Assembly (NCBI GenBank): GCA_903813345.2
Contig: CAIIXF020000007.1
Coordinates: 31,173,564 to 31,237,563, forward strand
Direction of reading: 5' to 3'
From: Owenia fusiformis
Lineage: Eukaryota > Annelida > Polychaeta > Sabellida > Oweniidae
Length of the DNA stretch: 64,000 nucleotides
Numbering within the stretch: position 1 is the stretch's first letter; every line of letters begins with the position of its first letter. The notes under the pieces are model-generated. The model had not been told where the DNA came from. It ran no database searches and saw only the letters and a list, made by a program, of their open reading frames with translations. Shown here piece by piece: positions 39,221 to 50,566 of this stretch. Both the position numbers and the translations under genes were made by a program.

Positions 39221-42200
39221 TTAGATGCTCGAAGTTGGGCTAGACTTTTTTCGTGGAAATTTAAAGAACAGTCCTAGTTGGAAGGTCCCCAGGATCACAC
39301 CCAGGACATTAGGAGTCTGCAAATACAAAAACATCAAGTTATGAAACATTGACACAGCCAGCACCAAACGAATCTACACCTTACTGTAGTCTCACATTAA
39401 AGCACAATTGAGATAGCAAATTCAAAACAGGTACATGAATGTTTATTATTAGTTTAAGAGTTATTTAGCTCCATTAGGCATTATCAGAGAGATGTAATAA
39501 TTATCAGAGGAATCCATGAGCAAATAAAAAAGTTATGACATTATTGTCTTTATTTCCTGAACACCCTATACATTAGGTAAAAACATTATTTTGCAACAGG
39601 TAACCATTGCCATATGAAATACACAGAACGACACGTAACTACAGTATCTTTTAAACATACGGTACATATTTGTTAAGGTTGGGACAACTGGCCTTTGGGC
39701 TGGGCCCTCATGGGTAGGGTCAAACTACTTCAGCCCATGGGTCAGGCCAAGTTTTAATGGCAGCCCCTGACAAACCTGGACCCCCTGGCCCAACTCTAAT
39801 ATTTATACTTACTTTTATAAAAGGGTCTGAGATGAGATATCCATAGAATAACCACTCTATTGAAACAACAAAGTTAGACGCAACCAGAGGAAATGACATG
39901 GTTTCTGTACTTCTTGTCTTTAATACTTCCGCCTGGAAAATAATAGAAAATATTCAGTTTATCCTAGAAATTAATATTTTGATAGTGCATGTTAACAATC
40001 AAATGTTGATAAGAACATTTTTGTATTGTGTGCTTTCTTTCCACCTGAAGTTTTACAGCTCCAATTTCCAATATGGAATCAGTAAGAGAGTATGTAACTA
40101 CTTAAAAGTAGATATTATGAAAATTATAAAATGAACCTCATTGAGTGTGACAAGTGTAAACGCTCTACTTACCACAGCAACTAAGGGAGAACCATATGAG
40201 ATTACGTTAAGAGTACAACAGAAGATGCCTAAGTGCAGTAATGCTGTGTCTTTATCTTCCACATGAAACTTGATGTAAAACAAGATTGGGAACACCAACC
40301 CTGCGCCTATTAGCAGCTGTCTATGAAGGGCTGACTACAATGATAAAACACATCATGATTTTATTGACGGAGGACAAGATCTTCAACAAACATGAAATGA
40401 ACAACGTTAAGCACTGAACAGAAAGGAAAATCTAACACGTAGTGATATAAATGAGGCTAGTAAGATATTTTTCATCTATGATCTATATGGCTTATTTCTT
40501 CATATGGATTTGTAATCAACACATTTCAGTCATTGCACGTTTGGTGACATAAACCAGGAATTTCATAGGAAAAAGTCATGTTTGGGATCACGCCCGGTGA
40601 TCGTGAAAATGGGACGGAGGGGGGGAGCAGGCAATTTCCGATAGAAAATTCAACAAATCTGGTAAAATTATTTTTTCAAGACAGAGTTTACGATTGAATT
40701 GCAAATTGAATAAGCGCACGGTATGATAAAATATGTTAGGTATTCTAGGATTATTTTTCAACCGATACTCTTTTAAGATATAAGATCTATTAAAAAAGGC
40801 GCAACGTAACCAACGTGCAAAAGTCAAAGTTTTTGCTATAAATCAAGCAACAATGGACTACACGACCTGTAATAAATACTTGTAAGTGATGTTATCATAA
40901 CTAAATTAATGTCATTGCTGAATTTATAAAATAAGTTTCCATACGTAAAATAAAAAATAATCGAAAATAATTAAAATGGGACGGAGGGGGGGAGGGGACG
41001 GAGGGGGGGAGTAATAATTCTATGAAGTGAAACAACTTCACACGAATTCTTGTATTTGAAAAATGAACTCATTAACTTAGTAAGAAACTGGATGATATAC
41101 CCCTGGGGACTGAAAAATGGGGACATTTGGAGTAAAAGGACTTAAAGTCGCGAAACATCTCTAATCATGTCTTATATACATATTGCTCCCCCCCCCTCCG
41201 TCCCCTCCCCCCCTCCGTCCCAAATTCATTATTTTCGATTATTTTTTATTTCACATATGGAAACTTATTTTATAAATTCAGCAATGACATTAATTTAGTT
41301 ATGATAACATCACTTACAAGTATTTATTACAGGTCGTCCAGACCATTGTTGCTTGATTTATAGCAAAAATGTTGATTTGTGCCTGTTGATGGCCTTGCGC
41401 CTTTTTTAATAGATCTCATACCTTAGATGCGTATCGTTTCAGAAAAAATCCCAGAAAACCTAACATATTCTACCATACCGTGCGCCTATCCATTTAGCAA
41501 TTCAATAGTAAACTTTTTCTTGAAAAAATAAATCTTCCAGATTTGTTGAATTTCCTAGCAGAAATTGCCTGCTCCCCCCCTCCGTCCCATATTCACGATC
41601 ACCGGGCGTGGGGATATGGGGTTACTTTGAAAAATTTTTGAGAGTTTCTAAGAGGCTAATTTTTCTATTGTTATCTTTTTTCATTTCAAAAGCTCAAATA
41701 ACGACACACTTGAGTTTCTAAAAAATTGAACCCCCTTATCAATATCAGGCACAATCCTCCAAAGTAATGTAGCTACTTACCCGGTTATGTGTATAAATGT
41801 AGTATATGAATATGTAAATAGCCTGAGCAACTATGCCAATTAAATTCACTGATATTATAGTAAAGTCCTCTTTTAGGAGACCATATTTGCACCATACTGT
41901 ACAACTGAAACAAAATTTGAAATATGAAAATTGTGTGATAATGAGAATTACAGAAACTAAAATATGAAATCATGTGAGAGTACACCTTGACACAGAATAA
42001 TATTCAATAACTGATTTCTATCATTGGAACAAGCATATTTTTTATTCTTTTTATTTCTTTTATTGACACAAATTTTTGCAAAATAAGAAATAATTAGCTT
42101 CACATATTTTAAAAACATTTACCTGCAAAATATTGCCAGGAGAGGAAAGAAAGATACATCATTTGTATTACCCTTTCTTGTGATCTTTAATACTGTTGGG

Positions 42201-42685
42201 CTGAAAAGAAAAAACATAACATTTAATATTATCCTGAAATTGATAGTCAGCTATCTCAATGGACCTTCCATAAATAATAACCAAAACATATTCAGGTACA
42301 GTAACACCTTTCTAATTGGAACACCTTTGGTATCTCTAAAATATTCCACTTGGGAGGCGTTCAACTTACTGAGGTTCATTTAACATTAACTCAGTTGGTC
42401 TCAGGACTCTGAAAAGTGTTTCACTAACAGAGGTGTTCAATTTGCAGAGGTGTTCCACTTTACAAGTTTAACTGAATTCAGATGTGGCTTTAGACAGAGG
42501 GATTAGGAATACTGTAAGATTCCCAATGATTCAAGTCAAATATTTCATTGTGTTTGGTGCATTGTATTTTGAAGATACCCTTTTTGATACATATCATAGC
42601 TCTGTACTTACATGCCTGTTGAGAAGACACCTATGGTACATACTGTGGCTAAATAAGAGACAAACTCTGTCAAGCCTAACTGCAT
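39221..42685 (-). CDS. SLC50A1: SWEET sugar transporter, six coding exons
   Basis: SWEET proteins are seven-pass bidirectional sugar carriers of plasma or Golgi membranes, made of two three-helix MtN3/saliva units joined by a linker helix. Exons on the minus strand, in order: 42685-42612, 42200-42123, 41904-41781, 40334-40173, 39932-39813, 39316-39221 (stop TAA). They give 217 residues in continuous phase (human is about 221). The first unit ends with TVWCKYG and SVNLIG. The second has YGSPLVAVAEVLKTRSTE, EWLFYG and TPNVLGVILG. These are the paired Trp/Asn positions of the family's sugar pocket. The open frame extends upstream to 42,811, but the Met at 42,683-42,685 (MQLGLTEF) matches the family's short N-terminus. 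All introns have GT/AG borders. An intron holds a 1-kb palindrome. Confidence 0.95.
40591..41608. mobile_element. 1.0-kb palindromic element in a SWEET intron
   Basis: CGCCCGGTGATCGTGAA at the left end is complemented by TTCACGATCACCGGGCG at the right. The arms match inward, interrupted by differences, through GGGACGGAGGGGGG blocks to a ~180-bp centre near 41,010-41,190. A shorter relative is at 11,385-11,520. No coding frame is present. Confidence 0.85.
42297..42476 (-). mobile_element. AACACC miniature element, inverted, in SWEET intron
   Basis: Contains AGGTGTTCCACTTTACAAGT near its right end and TACAGTAACACCTTTCTAAT at its left. It lies in the first intron of the SWEET gene. Confidence 0.65.
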
Positions 42686-44602
42686 GATGGATGAGTGACT
42701 GTATCTGGGTATCAATACATCTGAAGTAAAAGATAAACCATGTGCTATCAAAATGGATGCTATAGTGGATGCTATATATGCTGTTGGTTCACACAGTGGG
42801 ATGATATCCAATCACCCAGGTATTTGTCTGTCCTTATGAATAGGTTATTTAATGGGAGGGATAAAATATGAATTTAATTCTGAGGGAAAATATGATATTG
42901 CCCAAGGAAAATATCATATTGACCGACGATGATAGCCGAGTGTCAATATGATATCTTCTGAGGCCAATATAATACTTTCACAAGGAAAAAATTAATATTC
43001 CATCACGGCCATCAGTTTTAAATGTCATCACCCAATGGTGGTGACATAAAAATGATACGATTGAATTTATCATATAACATATTTAACTTTTACATGTTTT
43101 AGTAACGATTTTTAAATAGAAATGATTTGAAATCCCGGGAATAGTTCTTGTACTGGATCTTACACAGGATTTTGGCTGATAAAGGATCCAATATAGGATT
43201 TTGGCTGATACGGGATCAGATACAGGATTGTTTTAATATCAATTCTATTCATTTCCCAGGGAAAACAATATTATGGAGTAAATGATGGTATACACATTCA
43301 TTTTATGATGTCTATTTGACATGTTCCCCATTTTCCAAGTCATTTTGGTTTTGAGAAAATGTCAAAAAAATAACAAAAAAACTTGAGAATAAGTTTAATG
43401 GTTGTTATAGGCACAATACAAACATATCCTCTGAAACTCATAGCTTTTTGAGTTTTTGGTGTTTTTCAAGTTTCCTCTAAATTTTGACAAAATTATTTCC
43501 AAAATCAATGGAAGGTATTCTGATTGAAAATTGTACTTAAACAGTTCACTGTGTGAACTCAGGGGCCTTAGTTTCATTTTCATCTTGATTGACATTTTAT
43601 TACCTTTTCGAACATAGGTGTGCTTGAATGGCACTTCGTTGTCCTTTAGCACAATAGCAACTTCTCATTTTGAGATGAAATTTCCACGCATGACAATAGA
43701 AAATGGATTTTATTAAGAGAAAGTATTGATTTTAATAAAATGGCACTTGTCACAAACAACGAGCTTACATCTCAAAGTATCTTCCAGGGGAGTATCTTCC
43801 AACCTTGTGTTAGTGAGAGAATTGGGCATAGAGTACATTGGGCTTGATGCAAGAGTATAAATCAAACATGTAGCCTAGAGTACAAGTTTTGTTTTAAAAG
43901 TTGCCTTTTATGTTACTTCTTGATTTTTTACAATCAAATTATAATCTAAGAAAATATACACTTCAGATTTCTATGCTTTATTTTCTATTAGTTCACCTTT
44001 GTAGTTTACATGATTAGAAATACTAATACTAAAACGAGAGGTACAAAATGAAGTAATCAATAACGTATGTTAAAACTTAAAATGTTTATCAGCTGCATGT
44101 AGAATTGAAATGACAATAATAGATATTACTGATAACTCACTGCAGGCCTCAATGAATTACTACATACATATGTACACTTCAATATGCATACATTGCATGT
44201 GTAAACATCTGTCAGCATAGATATATTATCCATGAAATCTTACATTGTACAGGATTGCTCAACTATGGAATGTATCAAACTACTGTAACAATTTTCACTT
44301 AATAGTAGAAAATCAGGGCGAGTGAGTCTCCAACCATATAGTTTTTTCAAACATGTTGCATGATTCACAAACAAAACAAGTGAACCATTTTATCTATGAA
44401 TTGTTTTTTTTATATAGGGGTCTTTTTTTAACTTATAACTTTCATAACTTACAATTTTCTAGAAAACTAATGTCAACACTAAGATGAACAATGACTTGTG
44501 ACAAAATCGAAGTTACAATGGTTCAAAAATGGAAACCAAATTACTTTGTTTTGAACTGCCAAATGCAACAAGTTTGAAAGGAAACTAGCGAGTCTAAATG
44601 GA
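42686..44602. other. Spacer between SWEET start and PPCDC end
   Basis: No gene recognised. About 42,881-42,990 has several inverted copies of ATATGATATTG, probably a small hairpin repeat. The SWEET promoter should be near 42,700-43,000 but shows no distinctive motif. Confidence 0.45.
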
Positions 44603-44608
44603 TTTATT
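44603..44608 (-). terminator. Likely PPCDC polyadenylation signal
   Basis: Minus-strand AATAAA about 155 bp after the PPCDC stop codon, followed by T-rich sequence. Confidence 0.5.
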
Positions 44609-44760
44609 GTTTTTGTGGAAGGGTGAAGTGTCATATAACATCATTGTCCTCTGAGACTTTTCACTTTTTCCACTTAAATTTGCATATTCACAAATGACTC
44701 CATCAAATTTTATAGATAGCAAATAATTGTGGTAATGCTGCATCCACTGTAAAGCCAGTT

Positions 44761-45414
44761 CTAATCAGGTTTCTGAATGTTGTTAATTGTCTCAAGAGAT
44801 GTGATAATCGCCTGTACAAGTGTTGGCACTTCAGCCATGGCTCCATAACCAAAATCACCGCAAGCTAGAGTCTTAACGATGCATGGAATTTCCTGATAGC
44901 CAAGCTCTGTTAGTTGACCTATTTGACGAGCTGTATATGGATGACTCCACATGTGTGTGTTCATAGCTGGAGCAAATAACAGCGGCTTTGACATATCCCA
45001 TGCTCGGACTATACATGTGAGTAGATTGTCGCATAATCCATTAGATATTTTTGCCAATGAGTTTGCGTCTAATGGAGCTATTAACATGACATCTGCCCAC
45101 TTCCTCAACTCAATATGAAGAACTGGGTCTTTTATTGAACTCCATTTCCATTCATCTGAATCCTCCCATACTTTTACTCCAACCTGATTGGGTTCAAAGA
45201 AATGTTTCGCATGTGCTGTGGTAACTACCTGTATGTCAAGATTATACTTGCACTGCTGCAATGCCTCCACCAAAGCTAATAGTTTAATAGAAGCAACGCT
45301 ACCAGTAACCCCAAGTAATACTTTATTATGGTCAATTGTAATTTTATCATCATTTTGAACCACAGAGTCATAGCGTGTGGCCAAATGTGGCGAGTCTGGC
45401 ATTTCTTCTGCCAT
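44761..45414 (-). CDS. PPCDC: Phosphopantothenoylcysteine decarboxylase
   Basis: A flavoprotein that decarboxylates 4'-phosphopantothenoylcysteine to 4'-phosphopantetheine, a cytosolic step of coenzyme A synthesis. It has 217 residues (human about 204). FMN-binding features are GVTGSVAS near residues 35-42 and APLDANSLAKI near 113-123. The catalytic histidine is His100 in DPVLHIEL. The substrate-binding PAMN is at 149-152 and the active-site cysteine of the substrate flap is Cys185 in TLACGD. All family residues I can name are present, so it is probably active. The whole protein is encoded in one exon, unlike the multi-exon human gene. Upstream, CTTTTTCTCTTTTTCTTCAG on the minus strand ends at 45,444 and forms a strong splice acceptor 29 bp before the ATG. 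This points to a non-coding first exon. Confidence 0.96.
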   Translation of the reverse strand: MAEEMPDSPHLATRYDSVVQNDDKITIDHNKVLLGVTGSVASIKLLALVEALQQCKYNLDIQVVTTAHAKHFFEPNQVGVKVWEDSDEWKWSSIKDPVLHIELRKWADVMLIAPLDANSLAKISNGLCDNLLTCIVRAWDMSKPLLFAPAMNTHMWSHPYTARQIGQLTELGYQEIPCIVKTLACGDFGYGAMAEVPTLVQAIITSLETINNIQKPD

Positions 45415-45475
45415 TATGCCGATTCATCAGAAAGTCAGGCACACTGAAGAAAAAGAGAAAAAGACCTAGCAACTG

Positions 45476-45617
45476 TTTGAAAAGGGCAATTAGCCTTTTG
45501 CATTTTTATGATATTATATTATCAAAAATGTGATAACAAAAAAAGCTTTGAAAAGGGCAATTAGCCTTTTGCATTTTTATGATATTATATTATCAAAAAT
45601 GTGATAACAAAAAAAGC
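45476..45617. repeat. 71-bp tandem duplication
   Basis: A 71-bp unit (GAAAAGGGCAATTAGCCTTT and following) occurs twice without visible difference, inside the inferred 5' intron of PPCDC. Confidence 0.9.
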
Positions 45618-46820
45618 CAAAACAAGGCAAAGGCTGAAACTGGAACAAATGATGTTTAAGTTATCAGTATAAACAAATAATAGATATAATTGTGGAAGAA
45701 AAACCTACATAGGTATGGCCAACGTAAATGGATATGACGAATTTAAAATTGGAAATTAAAATTATCATTTATAAAAATATTTAATGTGGATGCATAACAT
45801 TGCAATACTAAAATCTTTATAATAATATGAACATTTGAAAATGTTATTTCAAGTTCTAGCACTAAAACTGTAAAATAAATAGGAATATTGCCTCAGAAAC
45901 ACAGACGACTGCATTTTATAAATCAAATAATAATGATTTCACTTTACCCTTCCATTGTATACACATAGACCACACATACACATAATCCAGCACACCCAAA
46001 ATTTGGTGTTATAAAGCTTGAAGTCTGAGTCTGAGGGAAGATAATGATAACAGTAAAGTGTATGACGATCGTTTGAGGCATCATATTGTTACAGTAATAA
46101 TCTTCAAAACCTGGTCCTGTGGCTGATTCTAGTGAGATACATGTGCTATTAGTTACAGCTCAATTACTTTATTGTTGATTATTGTTGAACACCCATAAAT
46201 TTGGACTGTGCCTCGTAATGAAGTGATTTTCAGGAAGATCTTCATCCAGTTGGACAAGATATATGATGTGTATCCTGAAAATTGCCATTTCATTTAGAGA
46301 CTTGTTATAAAAATTTCTTGGACTGAACTTGTCAGATGATAGAACCACAATCATGTGAACAATAGACAGATCTATCTTAATTAATTGGTTTGAATCCATC
46401 TATTTTGTAGAATGCAACAAGGAATATATAATAGAAATATTGAATATCAAATGCTGAAAGAGAAAAGTGAAAAATCAATGGTCAATATGCAGTTATCATT
46501 TTTCAATAACGTAATCTGGATTACACTATATATTCTCGTCTAATTTTGGAAATTTAAAATGAAAATATTCAGGGTGACTTCTAGTCAGTCTGTCAGATAT
46601 ACTGGGATCAAAATCATACAGTAGGCCAAGGGAAAAGTAATAGTAAGTTGTATTTACATGTAGCTTACTATTACAGTGGGGGACAAGAATAAACCTCAAC
46701 CATCAAAAGTTGTTACAATGAGCTAAACTATAAGTTTTGTGTCTCAAACTCTCCCAAGCGGTAGAAAAATAATTCCTGTTCACTCTAAGTAGCACAATAA
46801 ATGAATCCAAAGCTTCATAC

Positions 46821-46960
46821 CTGCAAATTATGGATAAATCCCGACCAAATCAAACGAATGTTTTCATGAATCGCCATGTTTGTGATCCAAGGAGGACTGA
46901 CTCCCAGAATGCAACATCAGTTAAATTCATTTACTCGTGACAGATTTAAAAATGGCGGAA
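46821..46960 (-). promoter_or_regulatory. Inferred first exon and promoter of PPCDC
   Basis: On the minus strand, TTTGCAG followed by GTATGA at 46,820 is a good splice donor. Joining it to the acceptor at 45,444 gives a 5' untranslated exon whose only ATG (at about 46,877) opens a short frame that stops soon after the junction. Just upstream are CCCAGAATGCA motifs. The transcription start is inferred, not seen. Confidence 0.4.
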
Positions 46961-47003
46961 CGGCATTTTGAAAGCTTGCACGTGTCATGTTGCATTCTGG
47001 GAG
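46901..47003. promoter_or_regulatory. Inverted pair of CCCAGAATGCAACAT motifs around a promoter-like core
   Basis: CTCCCAGAATGCAACAT at 46,901-46,917 and its exact reverse complement at 46,987-47,003 enclose about 70 bp containing AAATGGCGGAA (YY1-like) and CACGTG. The CCCAGAATGCA word resembles the ZNF143/Staf core known from vertebrate promoters. Arrangement and position suit a divergent promoter. Confidence 0.45.
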
Positions 47004-47372
47004 CCAATCCACATCGCGGCGTAATCGGGCTCCAAAATCACCTCAACATTTGAAGAGTCGGCATTAACATGTGAATATCCACTTCAAATTTTTAAGTTCT
47101 TATTTGTCATTATGGACACAAATTCCACTATATCTGGACTTACTAGGACGGGGAAAATAGAGCACTGAATACACTGAGGTAAGAATTTAATACATGTGCG
47201 ACAGCATGTAATTTTCATAGCTTTTGTAATTCTTTATGTTCCCCACTGTACTTTTCCCTTGGCCTATGATCAGAGGGGGAGAAACACCAGGTTTCAAAGA
47301 TGACATACGCTTATAATGTAAATCTGTATTGAGATGACATCGTCGCTGATTGGTAAAAAGTCGACAAACAAA

Positions 47373-48325
47373 TGACGTCATCAATGGCGGTTTCAAAATT
47401 TTCGAAATGCGCTTCGAATAATATTATGTTCATTTCTGGCGTGTTAACCAATATCATAGCTTCTCATTTCACATCAAGATAAGGAAAGGTGTATGGAATA
47501 TGCCTATGTCAATTAAAACATCCTATCGAAGTGTAATATTTGATAACTAGCCGATGAAAATTCGAACGAACGAACGAAGGTGGTAAGCAAGAGAGGTAAT
47601 TATGTCTGTCATCTTCAAACTCTGGTGCTTTCCCTCCTCTTGTCTATGATCAAAATGCAGCAATCTGATTGGTCAAAATGCTGTACTTCGAAAAACTGTC
47701 CGGCAAGTCCATTTTTGAATGTAATCAGTATGTGCAATTTTTGTTCAAGTTCCTGTGTCATCACGACCCATATATAATATTTTTACAATATTGATCGTAT
47801 TCATCTGTTGAAGTTTCCACAGTCAGAGAGAATGTTTCTGGCGAAAATTCTGGGATTTCAATTCTGGGATTTCAAACACTTTGAAGTTGGGAAACCGGAA
47901 GGGCTTACCTTTTTCAATTCCCGAATCTCACCGAATCTCTCCGAAATTAGCTCATCTTGGTGACTGTAAATTGCACAGCTGTATTCAATGGAGTCTTGTC
48001 ATATTCGATCAGCCTCAATTTTAAAGTGTATATTTTATTTTCAACGTGATTTCATCGTTTTTTGTCGACTGGTAAGAAAATGGGCAAATGGCAAGATGGA
48101 TGACTTTTGACCTGACCTTGACCGATGGTGATCACGTCATCAATATTACCAAGATGGCGGTTTCAAAATTTTCTAAAATCGCTTCAAATAATATTATGTT
48201 AATTCCTAGCGAGTAAAGATATCTCTTAGTTTGCTATTTCACAATAAGATAACGAAATGTGTGAGGAATTCGTATTTATCAATTAAAACATCACATCGAC
48301 ATTTGGTATTCGTAAACTAGACGAT
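47373..48325. repeat. Pair of ~180-bp diverged direct repeats
   Basis: GGCGGTTTCAAAATTTTC occurs near 47,385 and 48,155. It is followed in each case by parallel sequence ending near TCAATTAAAACATC and beyond (47,373-47,545 and 48,134-48,325). The spacer between them has no gene. The right copy runs up to the tRNA-like segment at 48,356. Confidence 0.6.
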
Positions 48326-48355
48326 GAAGATAACGACCTCGAAAAAAATCAAAAG

Positions 48356-48423
48356 AGCGTGAACGGGATTCGAACCCGGGCCTCCAGCGTGCTAAGCGAG
48401 GATTCTCCCTCTAGACCACCGTT
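48356..48423 (-). mobile_element. tRNA-like SINE head or degraded tRNA
   Basis: The minus strand carries GGTGGTCTAGAGGG (A box-like) and GGGTTCGAATCCC (B box), spaced as in a tRNA. An anticodon-like loop holds AGC. The acceptor stem halves do not pair and the anticodon stem is mismatched. A working tRNA is unlikely; a tRNA-derived SINE is more likely. Confidence 0.5.
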
Positions 48424-48446
48424 ATATTACATATGGTGTTGCAGAG

Positions 48447-50350
48447 CTGTCAAGTGTCCCGCGAATGGCGGGATTATCCCGCGAATTCGATCAAAATTAG
48501 GCTAATTCGCGTGTCCCGCAATGTCCCGCGAAGTCCCGCAAATGTGGCTTTCGACCTCCGCGAATTTCCGAAATTGTTGCAATCCCCTATATGGTGATTA
48601 TCTTATCTTATATAAGAAGCTAAGTTTTTGCACTTTTGAGGAGTAAAGTTTACCTAATTTTAAGTACCTAGCATGCTGTTGTTTGGTATCAAAATAAAGA
48701 GGAAGGGTTCAACTTTCATTTTAATTACGACAATAGGGATGTAGGTCACAAATAGTTCCAACGTTGGCCTTTTTACTATCCGTGTGGCCTTCATCTCAGA
48801 ACTGAGCAAATGTTAGCAAACGCGAGTTACAATAAATGGACGCTGATATCTAGAAAGGGTTTGTAGAAAAAACCGGGTACCGGGTAGTAAATCCTCCATG
48901 CTGGGTTCAAACTTGGTACCCGGTACCCGGTCAAAAAACGGGTACCCAAAAAATGAAAAATACGAATATACGAGTATAACATAATTAGATTATCCGAAAA
49001 CGTGTAAGATTTGTTTTGAATTTACAAAAATGTATGTAACATCCTTCAAAATTGAGCTAGAAGCTTCAAATAAAAAGCATATTTTAAGGCTCTTTTCTTC
49101 CTCTATCGTCATGACCATATTTTCATTGGTTATGTTCACGTACCAACATACGAACTCATTGAAAATAGAGTAAAATTGATTTGTCTTGTTATTCAAATCG
49201 TCTTACAATGTCATTGGCGTAGCCAGGAGAGGGTGTGATGGTGCGATCGCACCCCCTCCCCCTTCATTACCAATGGAAATATGACCATGATGATAGAGGA
49301 AGAAAAGAGGCTTAAAATGCTTTTTATTTGAAGCTTCTAGCTCAATTTTGAAGGAAGTTACATTTTTGTAAATTCAAAACAAATCTTACACGTTTTCTAA
49401 TGATCTAATTATGTTGTATATTCGTATATTTCGTTTTTTGGGTACCCGGTTTTTTGACCGGGTACCAAGTTTGTCTACGTAAATTTTATTTATATTATTA
49501 ATTGCAATTACATTTACATGTACATATTTATATTTACATTTACATGTACATAAATAAGAATGAAGGAATAAAAAAAAAAAAGGTTTGAACCCAGCATGGA
49601 GGATTTACTACCCGGTACCCGGTTTTTTCTACAAACCCTATCTAGAAAAGTAACCTCATTCCCTATAATTTGATGTAGATTAATCGAACCCCTATATCAT
49701 GGGCTTTCAATTGAAAGCCCATGCCTACAGTATGGTAGTAGTTGGTCACGACGCCAGAAGCAGAGAAGTGCAAAGTATTGTTCCAAATTTTTGAATTTCG
49801 TGTTAGATTACGATACTCACACCTCAAGCATGGTTTTTGTTTTTGATAAATTACAATAAAGTTTAATAATATTTCTATGCGTATTTTGTGAAATTATGTT
49901 GACGTTTATTTAAGTTACAATGTAACGGTGCATTATATTTGATTAATCAGTATCTGAAAGTTTGATTCAAGTACTTTTACACGCTTTTACATTAGTCCAA
50001 ATCACGCAAATCCCTTGAATGTCCCGGGACATCCTGCAAATTTAGGTGGATGTCCCGCGAAATCCCGCAAATTTAGGGCACTTTTTCTAGAAAATCTGTC
50101 CCTCTATGAAGTTTTTGCTGGTAAACCTGTTAAATGTCCCGCAATTAGGGTGTTTGTTCCTCGAATGGTCCTGCGAAATCACGCGAATTTGATAAAAAAA
50201 ATTGGCCTATAAGCGCAATCACGCAAATCCCTTAAATGTCCCGCGAAATCCCGCGAATTTAGTAGATGTCCCGCAAAATCCCGCGAATTTTGGGCACTGG
50301 GTCTAAAAAATCTGTCCCGCGAGAAAATCTTTGGGGGTTGACAGTACTGG
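48447..50350. mobile_element. Nested element with CCCGCGAA-rich ends
   Basis: The left edge (48,447-48,560) and right edge (50,000-50,350) are dense in TCCCGCGAA and CCCGCAAAT words. The outermost bases are CTGTCAA and TTGACAG, a short inverted pair. Inside lies a different palindrome (48,859-49,640). No coding frame survives. A diverged relative is at 8,225-8,520. Confidence 0.6.
48859..49640. mobile_element. GGTACCCGG palindrome, nested
   Basis: The left arm starts AAGGGTTTGTAGAAAAAACC and the right arm ends with its complement. Both contain GGTACCCGG copies and TCCTCCATGCTGGGTTC. The arms also include interior sequence of the GGCGTAGCCAGG element (copy start at 49,214). The right arm has an extra AT-rich ~110 bp (about 49,473-49,585). 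A single end of the same family is at 52,176-52,229. Confidence 0.75.
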
Positions 50351-50394
50351 TGTTGGGAATTAAACGCTACTTATTTTGAATGCTACTATGATTA

Positions 50395-50566
50395 GGAAGT
50401 GACGTCACGTTCTTCACGTTTTGTTTGAGAGCGAGAACGAGACGTGCCAGAAGCCCGGCTTTTTTGTCAGTCGACCTGTTCAAAGTACATTTAGTAATAA
50501 TTATCGCTTTTCAGAACAATTTAGGAAACAATATTTTCTATCTACGTCGATTACAAAGCATCTAAG
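50395..50566 (+). promoter_or_regulatory. Inferred TEX10 promoter and non-coding first exon
   Basis: GGAAGTGACGTCAC spans 50,395-50,408 and joins an ETS-type core (GGAAGT) to a full CRE (TGACGTCA, 50,400-50,407), a composite known from housekeeping promoters. About 160 bp downstream AAG followed by GTACGT gives a splice donor after 50,566. The TEX10 start codon lies one base after a splice acceptor at 54,903, so an upstream untranslated exon is required. This is the best candidate I see. Confidence 0.5.

Noticed and set aside
42686-42811. N-terminal extension of the SWEET protein up to 42,811
   Set aside because: The extra residues have no counterpart in the family, whose members begin close to the first helix; the Met at 42,683-42,685 fits better.
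46169-46399. A 76-codon minus-strand frame within the inferred PPCDC 5' intron
   Set aside because: No family recognised, and including it would not connect in frame to the PPCDC start; treated as chance.
48356-48423. Functional tRNA-Ala(AGC)
   Set aside because: A and B boxes are present, but the acceptor stem halves do not pair and the anticodon stem is mismatched.
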